DNA of 64,000 bases from the NCBI RefSeq assembly GCF_954871325.1, contig NC_088776.1:32598508-32662507 (forward strand), read 5' to 3'. Both the position numbers and the translations under genes were made by a program. The notes under the pieces are model-generated. The model saw only the letters and a program-made list of their open reading frames with translations. It was not told the origin of the DNA and ran no database searches. This document shows, one piece after another, positions 60,101-64,000 of this stretch; positions within the stretch are counted from its first letter, which is position 1; each line of letters begins with the position of its first letter. The stretch comes from Gordionus sp. m RMFG-2023 (Eukaryota; Nematomorpha; Gordioida; Chordodea; Parachordodidae).

Positions 60101-61294
60101 AGAAGTTTTTCTCTTTGTACTGCCAAGGGATCTTCAGACACGATTGAAAAAATTAATGGGAAAAATATGAGAGCTAAATTTATAATAGAAAATTTTATAA
60201 ACCGAAATGCAGATCACGATACAACAGAATTGCTAAACAATGATTGTATGAACTCTAATGACAAAATTATACATGGTAGATTTATACTAGCTAATCATGA
60301 TGGTCCTAAAGGAATGCAAAGAACTAAAGATTATGTTAATAACATATCTGGAACTCCATCGGGCAAAGATTATCAACAGAATTATAACAGGAAAGATTTT
60401 AAGGAAAATTCATCTAAAATATCTAGAACACATGCTCAAATAAAAGTTTCTTATTTATCACCCTCCAAAAGAAGGAATTTAAATAATGATCCGGAAATTG
60501 CTTCTATTTTAAACGACGAACATTTTCTCCAAAATGATTATCCTATACCATCATATCAATCCACTTCAACACCGCCATTATATAAAATTTCGAAATATTT
60601 TCCTTATAATGAAACGAATCCACTTAATTCTGATATCAAATATAAAAATCCCTTGTTCAGCAAAAAACTAGAGTTTCCATCGTGTTCTCTACTTGGGGCA
60701 AAAAAAGAAGAGAAACAAGAATACGTGTACTTTGAAGAAACTAAAGAAGAGAAAAAATTGACTCTTCAAACGGTCGATAGTTATCGAGCTCGAAAAGTTT
60801 ATGAAAAATCTCTGAGGCTTTATTTGACTGGATCTAACGGTCCAAAATATATATCATATCATGGTAATCCTAAATCCAACGAAATTATTAAATGTGATAT
60901 AATTCAAAATGATCTTAACCGCAAAAATTTGACAACACCAAATGACAATGTTATTACTTCTAAGGAAGTTATCCGCTTGCCTAGCCCTGACAAGACCGAG
61001 TCGGGAGTAAAAGAAAACAATATTTTCGACACCTATTCTTCCCCTATTCGTGTTCGTAAGCTCATTAATTCGGTTTATAATGAAAACATGGTTTCTCCTA
61101 AGATAAACAAAATTAATGACCGTTCTGACACAACCTGGAGCGTTTTGCAATTGACCAAGATGTTTTCCAATATGTCATCTACCCAGGACTTAGTCTCTTT
61201 TAAGACAACAAAGGGAATTCACCGAAAACCTGATTCATGCGTTACGAAATCCTTGTCTTTAAATTGCAACAACCAAATAAGATATCAATTATAG
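45025..61294 (+). CDS. ARHGAP20-like: ARHGAP20-like PH-RA-RhoGAP protein (multi-exon host gene)
   Basis: The product is predicted to switch off Rho-family GTPases by speeding GTP hydrolysis. In vertebrates ARHGAP20 (RA-RhoGAP) is a Rap1 effector with PH, Ras-association and RhoGAP domains. I place exons at 45025-45198, 45301-45365, 50630-50782, 54963-55043, 55501-55815, 55932-56382, 56740-56976, 57069-57307, 57649-57810, 57977-58086, 58356-59659 and 59715-61294. An uncertain micro-exon may lie at 54505-54529. All junctions have GT..AG ends and compatible phases; the total is roughly 1,630 codons. The start ATG is the first after an in-frame TAA. The GAP arginine finger (GIFR) and the conserved Asn (ANMSICVGP) are present, so activity is likely. 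The PH C-terminal helix is not located. AATAAA-like strings follow near 61651, but the region is too A-rich to be sure. Confidence 0.85.
45301..45365 (+). CDS. ARHGAP20-like: RhoGAP gene exon 2: PH strand with [12 protein letters not shown]
   Basis: The acceptor is ttatacag|GGC and the donor AAATCAAA|GTATAA, starting at phase 0 and ending at phase 2. The peptide [18 protein letters not shown] matches the family pattern G..TQ.RHLFLF.D.LLIAK. Together with exon 1 it restores the LTQG..TQ.R spacing exactly. Confidence 0.75.
46308..46475 (+). promoter_or_regulatory. tRNA-like 5' head of the LINE (A box, B box, closing stem)
   Basis: The A-box-like TGGCCTAATGGG is at 46315-46326 and the B-box-like GGTTCAATCC at 46368-46377. 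CCGGGGTG at 46309-46316 is complementary to CACCCCGG at 46467-46474. The same layout is present in the SINE-like element at 24582. It could serve as an internal pol III promoter or an RNA-structure signal. Confidence 0.55.
46528..47335 (+). pseudogene. LINE endonuclease domain (broken by frame changes)
   Basis: The frame 46528-47016 begins with a short Lys-rich leader, then [30 protein letters not shown] and NGVGIILS, and ends with [10 protein letters not shown]. This is the exonuclease-endonuclease-phosphatase fold with its catalytic Glu in QETKW. After a frame change near 47005 comes [14 protein letters not shown] (catalytic Asp/Asn). After another near 47065 comes [20 protein letters not shown] and then [11 protein letters not shown]. 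The order and spacing are normal for RTE-type LINEs. The final D-H motif is not convincing. The ATG at 46528 follows the non-coding head. Confidence 0.8.
47340..49212 (+). pseudogene. LINE reverse transcriptase and C-terminal tail (broken)
   Basis: The linker peptide includes [13 protein letters not shown] and WWWNQEVQ. Reverse-transcriptase motifs follow in order: [15 protein letters not shown] (47890-47940), [20 protein letters not shown] with [30 protein letters not shown], and [21 protein letters not shown] deletion removes the G.-QG..LSP region. Then come [20 protein letters not shown] (FADD at 48447-48458), [15 protein letters not shown] and KYLGSTI. The tail has [30 protein letters not shown] and [12 protein letters not shown], as in RTE elements. 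There are at least three frame interruptions plus the deletion. Confidence 0.85.
49736..49855. repeat. 60-bp tandem duplication
   Basis: The unit aactttttataatatttata... starts at 49736 and 49796. Both copies contain ttttgactgcatttaaac and differ by a few bases. It lies just downstream of the LINE. Confidence 0.9.
50120..50554 (-). pseudogene. DUF4371-type hAT transposase fragment in RhoGAP intron 2
   Basis: Minus-strand frame 50554-50255 contains [40 protein letters not shown] and [12 protein letters not shown]. This matches the FS.I.D.T.D.S...Q....(V/R)Y, then ERF..F......TG motifs at the start of the RNase-H-like fold. After a stop the same family continues as [19 protein letters not shown] (the GVQA.I....P.A.YV.C.AH.L.L region), down to about 50120. 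The first catalytic Asp (IVD) is present; the rest is missing. It is unrelated to the host exon at 50630, which is on the opposite strand. Confidence 0.7.
50630..50782 (+). CDS. ARHGAP20-like: RhoGAP gene exon 3: rest of PH core
   Basis: The acceptor is aaaacag|A and the donor TTTAA|GTAATA. The peptide [17 protein letters not shown] then [15 protein letters not shown] matches the ARHGAP20-family (K)LK.RVRL.E.W ... SFV(L/I)GWPTTN.V.TF. Phase 2 in and phase 2 out fit the neighbours. It follows a 5.3-kb intron that contains a whole LINE. Confidence 0.8.
51315..52312. mobile_element. hAT-type MITE with perfect ends, in a RhoGAP intron
   Basis: Perfect 15-bp terminal repeats CAGGGACGAGAACCC and an exact 8-bp duplication aatctact (51307-51314; 52313-52320). 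Within about 100 bp of each end are several gggttcggg / ggttcaggtt motifs. The 998-bp interior is non-coding and contains a 173-bp tandem duplication. The subterminal motif is close to that of the hAT at 38984-40008, which suggests related transposases. Confidence 0.85.
51564..51909. repeat. 173-bp tandem duplication inside the MITE
   Basis: Copies start at 51564 and 51737 with ttcaaaatttttga. Both contain agaagtggataataacttat and end near ttgattttctcatttta, with a few substitutions between them. Confidence 0.9.
52325..54500. other. Intronic AT-rich DNA of the RhoGAP gene
   Basis: No further exon was identified with confidence, although the PH C-terminal helix and the link to the RA domain should be encoded in 50.8-54.96 kb. 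A (TA)n run lies near 52558. A GC-richer patch at 53030-53350 has no recognised coding content. Confidence 0.4.
54505..54529 (+). CDS. ARHGAP20-like: Possible 25-nt micro-exon of the RhoGAP gene
   Basis: It lies between aatcatag| and |GTAAGC. It would add NDWVHWIQL after SIITF, and its length (25 nt) joins phase 2 of exon 3 to phase 0 of the 54963 exon. In relatives the PH domain ends with a W-containing helix, but that helix is longer. The true exon could lie elsewhere in 50.8-54.9 kb. Confidence 0.25.
54963..55043 (+). CDS. ARHGAP20-like: RhoGAP gene exon: start of Ras-association domain
   Basis: Twenty-seven codons between aatatag|TCA and CAA|GTTTTA, phase 0 at both ends. The peptide [20 protein letters not shown] matches the first two RA strands and the helix of the family (SKT.....TA.EVI...L), ending KLFNFSQ. 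Confidence 0.65.
55258..55345. repeat. Short 22-bp tandem repeat in intron
   Basis: Units ttttttaattacttagtgttac occur twice exactly, then decay (ttttttaaacgtaatgtgac, ttttttcaaaaagatagtgtcc). Confidence 0.8.
55501..55815 (+). CDS. ARHGAP20-like: RhoGAP gene exon: rest of Ras-association domain
   Basis: The acceptor is tgttttag|GAC; the donor chosen is AATGGA|GTATGC (an alternative is GAAG|GTAATG). IHLWVQI and [16 protein letters not shown] match the RA-domain signature of this family (Y.LWV......PLIGHE.PY.I...H). The remainder is acidic linker. An in-frame ATG at 55609 is internal, not a start. Confidence 0.75.
55932..56382 (+). CDS. ARHGAP20-like: RhoGAP gene exon: linker between RA and GAP domains
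   Basis: About 150 codons with no recognised domain. An in-frame TAG at 55929-55931 forces the acceptor at aatag|GATATA. The donor is AAACAAA|GTATTT (phase 1). The content is Asn/Lys/Ser rich with a Leu-rich patch ([11 protein letters not shown]). Boundaries rest on open frame and phase only. Confidence 0.55.
56740..56976 (+). CDS. ARHGAP20-like: RhoGAP gene exon: linker with basic and Cys-containing segments
   Basis: The acceptor is atctacag|GTAAAC; the donor is AATTTAA|GTATGG (phase 1 in, phase 1 out). Contents include [20 protein letters not shown] and [20 protein letters not shown]. No domain was recognised. Confidence 0.55.
57069..57307 (+). CDS. ARHGAP20-like: RhoGAP gene exon: entry into the RhoGAP domain
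   Basis: The acceptor is cgactcag|GTAATA; the donor is ATTAAA|GTTAGA. The end of the exon, [20 protein letters not shown], is the usual GAP-domain entry in this family (KLFG..L..I.....LPKPI...L). The splice to the next exon gives [16 protein letters not shown]. Confidence 0.75.
57649..57810 (+). CDS. ARHGAP20-like: RhoGAP gene exon: GAP core with arginine finger
   Basis: Fifty-four codons, phase 0 at both ends. [20 protein letters not shown] contains the catalytic arginine (codon 57700-57702). [18 protein letters not shown] and LAISSIFK follow as in the family (LKE.L..G..V.L......A..LK). The acceptor atgaag|AAA is preceded by a T-rich stretch. Confidence 0.85.
57977..58086 (+). CDS. ARHGAP20-like: RhoGAP gene exon: GAP helix with FLRNIP motif
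   Basis: [20 protein letters not shown] continues the GAP domain (family: DFLRNIPGSI...LY..W). The acceptor is aattag|GAA and the donor TGCAAAGG|GTAAAT (phase 2). Confidence 0.85.
58356..59659 (+). CDS. ARHGAP20-like: RhoGAP gene exon: end of GAP domain and disordered tail
   Basis: The acceptor is cccctag|[21 protein letters not shown] and [19 protein letters not shown] complete the GAP domain and keep the conserved Asn. After about residue 60 the sequence turns Asn/Ser/Lys rich, with RS-type repeats ([18 protein letters not shown], about 59548-59601) that look like kinase targets. The donor is ACATAG|GTATTG. Confidence 0.85.
59715..61294 (+). CDS. ARHGAP20-like: RhoGAP gene last exon: disordered C-terminal tail
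   Basis: It is joined by a 55-bp intron; the junction reads [20 protein letters not shown] and keeps the frame open for 525 codons to TAG at 61292-61294. The tail is Ser/Asn/Lys rich with scattered hydrophobic short motifs and no recognised domain. ATGs inside (for example near 59785) are internal. Confidence 0.8.
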
Positions 61295-61830
61295 TGTTTT
61301 TTAGATATATTTTTATATAAATATCAATTAACAAATTTTATAAATAATATATAATATTTATAACTGAAAATTATAAAATGCATTTAATTTTCTGTAACAA
61401 TTAATTAAAAATATTTTTTATTTTTAAATACAGTATTATAAAGATATCAAGCACCTATATAATTTCATGAGTATAATATTTATATTTTAGATATTAAAAA
61501 TATAATAAGATGGTTTTGTAATAAATGCTTTAATTAGCATGATTGTACATATTTCCAATACTGGATATTATTTCATATGTTGTTAAGGTCGAACAAGGTA
61601 AAAAAAATCTGCACATTATAAAAGAAAGTAAAATAATGGGATTGTGAAGAAATAAAAATAAATAAATGAAAATAAAAAATGTTAATTAATATATGATTTA
61701 AAAGGGAAATATTAAGGTGCATTTATAAGAGTTTGTCAAAAATAATTAGGTTAGAGTCTAATATTGATAAAAATGTTTTATTTAAATTTTAAAAGATTGT
61801 AGCAATCACATTTTTTAATTACAGTTTCAT
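61295..61830. other. 3' flank / probable 3' UTR of the RhoGAP gene
   Basis: AT-rich non-coding sequence follows the stop codon. Possible polyadenylation hexamers AATAAA occur near 61651-61676, but the base composition makes chance matches likely. Confidence 0.35.
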
Positions 61831-61834
61831 TTAG

Positions 61835-64000
61835 ATTCACCAGGGCCCTCTCTTAACCACTTAAGTCAATAAAGCAGAAACCTCCATGGAGGCAACCCTA
61901 TGAGTCTCAATAAAGCTAAAAATTACCCCCTTCTCTATAATTTTTTCCTAAATATTCAATTGGATAATATAATCAAAACGTTAAGTTTTTTTAAAATATA
62001 AAACACAACAGCACAGTTAATTGCAGACGCGGAAACAGGAGGGAGATTGTCCAACCCCATCACAACTTGCCTGTTCTCAAAAATATCATTTAAAACTAAA
62101 AAAAATTCTTCTCCCCCAAAAATGAATACAATATCATTATAAAGAATTTGAAAGAAGTTACTCACTACCTTTAAATCCAATCCTCTACCAAGATTACACA
62201 TTGAAAATAATAAAATTATAACGGACCCCAGGGAACAATTAGCGATATGGACAGACCATTAAATGAACCTTTACAGAACAAGGTGGCCTAAACCATTATG
62301 TGACTATCCTTTCCAACCACCTAATCGGAACCTGAACAGAATAGATATAATCAATGCCATTAAAAGACTAAAAACCCATAAAGCAGCCGGAATCGATGGG
62401 ATTTTTGCGGAACTTTCGAAGATAGATGCTGATTTAAGTGCTAGTCTACTGCTTCCCCTCTTTAATGAGATATGGAATACTGGCAATTTCCCAGAGGAAT
62501 GGATGACCTCGATAATACTTAATTTCCCTAAAAATAAGAACCCGACTAGCCTGAAGGACTACAGAGGAATTGCACTGATCCCAGTTACCCTAAAAATGTT
62601 CACGTATATTATAGCCGTCAGGATTAAACCAATCATCGATAGAAACCTCTCAAACGCCATCACATCATATAGGAAGGGAAGGAACACGACGGAACTAACC
62701 ATGGCGCTTAAGGTTATTCTGGAGAAAGCTAGAATACATAAGTCCCCAATATTTGCCCTAATGTGATCTAAGTCAAGCCTTTGACTCCATCATACAGCAT
62801 AAGATCTGGCCCTTACTGGAGGACATAGGAATAGATAAACTGATTTCGCTTATAAAAATAATATACGATAATCATAACGTGATACCACAACATCTGAACT
62901 TAAAATCACAACCATTTAAGGCCAACAGAGGACTGAAACAAGGATGCATTTTATCACCTATGCTATTTAATGTAATAATGAACGATATTCTGAATAAATC
63001 CTTCAAACAAGAACATGCTCTTAACCCTCGATATCTGAATCAACAATATGATAATAACATACACAACTCTCTAAATTTTCTATGCTATGCCGATGATGTA
63101 TGCATATTAGCTAACTCTGAGTACAAATTAAGAAACTTGCTGTCATTGTTTGTCAAGAATTGCTTTGGATACGGACTGAAAGTCAACTACTCAAAGACAA
63201 AGTTAATTGTATCCAATATCCCTCTATATAACAGCGACCCCTTTAACTTTGAGGATAATGTGGTAGATACGGTCTCAGATTTTAAGTACCTAGGAACCAG
63301 ATTAATGTCATTAGGCACCACCATTTTGGATACTAAGTCGAGGACCAACAAGGCCAGATCCCGATATCATCAGCTAACTAAATTATGGTCGTCCAACCAG
63401 ATATCTACGAACCTAAAAATAAGACTTAAATCCCTAATTCTACCCATCTTAACATACGGGTTGGAAACATGGCAGGACACTAAAAGCAACATCAACACAT
63501 CCCAGACCTTCATAAACAAGTGCTTGAGAAGAATCACTAAAACTTACTATCCATACAACACCCCAAACACAACTCTCTGGAACAGGTGTGACATCCTACC
63601 TATCAAACGACTCATTCCTTTGAGGAGATTAGAATTACTCGGCCACTGCTTAAGACATTCACGAGATAATATGATATTTTCGTCCATGGAGTGGACCCCG
63701 GATTATGAAAGGCGAAGAATCCCCAAATACTATTGGCTGGCAAAATGTCTGAAGGACATGGACTTGATCAATCTTACGTTTATAGATTTTCTTGCACTCA
63801 GCAAAAACAAGAAACATTTAAAGGAACATCTACAATACATGCTTAAATATGGTTTAAACTAGAGCAGGAATCGTGGACGTATCAGACTATTTCTCGCACT
63901 GCCTTATTTCCAATCTCTTATCCCCAGTCTAATGACAACTTATGTTTTGGCGCAATAGGAATTATGAAGTCAATGATAATCTTAAAACCATGAATATTAA
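61835..64000 (+). mobile_element. Second, unrelated LINE: 5'-truncated, reaching the window edge
   Basis: Base composition changes to a higher GC level at about 61835. Degraded reverse-transcriptase upstream region (DPREQLAIWTDH at about 62224-62259) leads into a nearly intact reverse transcriptase and C-terminal tail (62263-63862). No endonuclease domain is visible. The 3' region continues to the end of the window without a poly(A) tail. The protein differs from the LINE at 46306; I do not assign a clade. Confidence 0.75.
62263..63862 (+). pseudogene. LINE reverse transcriptase with C-terminal domain, one frame change
   Basis: Motifs in order: KRLKTHKAAGIDGIFAELSK; FPEEWMTSIILNFPKNKNP; LKDYRGIALIPVTLKMF; and ITSYRKGRNTTELTMALKVI. 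A one-base frame change follows near 62762, then CDLSQAFDSIIQHKIWPLLE; NRGLKQGCILSPMLFNVIMN; LCYADDVCILANS (YADD 63086-63097); GYGLKVNYSKTKLIVSN; and KYLGTRLMS. The tail has LILPILTYGLETWQDTKSN, FINKCLRRITKTYYPYN and LELLGHCLRHSRDN, ending at TAG (63860-63862). All catalytic motifs remain, so decay is slight apart from the frame change and 5' truncation. Confidence 0.85.

Noticed and set aside
1-64000. CRISPR array, bacterial operon or prophage
   Set aside because: Split genes with GT..AG introns and animal transposons show that the DNA is eukaryotic; the tandem repeats lack spacer structure.

Overview
This is eukaryotic, very AT-rich DNA, almost certainly from an invertebrate animal. The coding sequence is split by short introns with GT..AG ends. 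The one clear host gene is an animal-type PH-RA-RhoGAP signalling gene. The repeats are typical metazoan families: RTE-like LINEs, a tRNA-headed SINE, pogo-like and hAT DNA transposons and their MITEs. The standard code fits all readable frames. The species cannot be named from the sequence.

Layout. From 1 to about 45 kb I see no convincing host gene, only old and younger repeats in AT-rich DNA. A minus-strand pogo-like element (1-2006) has lost its catalytic core to an 82-bp tandem array. Further on are GC-island MITE pieces (3.4-5.5 kb), a GCGA-rich repeat (7.0-8.3 kb, with an inverted relative at 40.3-41.7 kb), hAT and pogo-like relics (13.5-18.4 kb), and a well-bounded hAT element with an exact 8-bp target duplication (18985-21110) that carries a nested MITE. 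A second pogo-like copy (about 24500-25917) is split by a SINE-like insertion (24582-25224). About 26-37 kb is nearly featureless. Two degenerate hAT elements follow (36980-38009 and 38984-40008).

The host gene occupies about 45025-61294 on the plus strand. I rebuilt it from conserved motifs and compatible splice phases. It is an ARHGAP20-like Rho GTPase-activating protein with a PH domain (exons at 45.0, 45.3 and 50.6 kb), a Ras-association domain (54.96 and 55.5 kb), a RhoGAP domain with its arginine finger (57.1-58.5 kb), and a long, apparently disordered, Ser/Asn-rich tail (58.6-61.3 kb). Its introns have collected an RTE-like LINE (46306-49226, perfect 18-bp target duplication), a DUF4371-type hAT relic (50.1-50.55 kb) and a hAT-type MITE with perfect ends (51315-52312). 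A second, different LINE lies just downstream (about 61.8-64 kb).

The most unusual signal is the pairing of the 46.3-kb LINE with the 24.6-kb short element. They share a tRNA-like 5' head with A and B boxes, a conserved long-range stem that closes that head, and the same 3' tail. That is the expected architecture of a SINE/LINE partnership, but here the LINE itself also carries the tRNA-like head.
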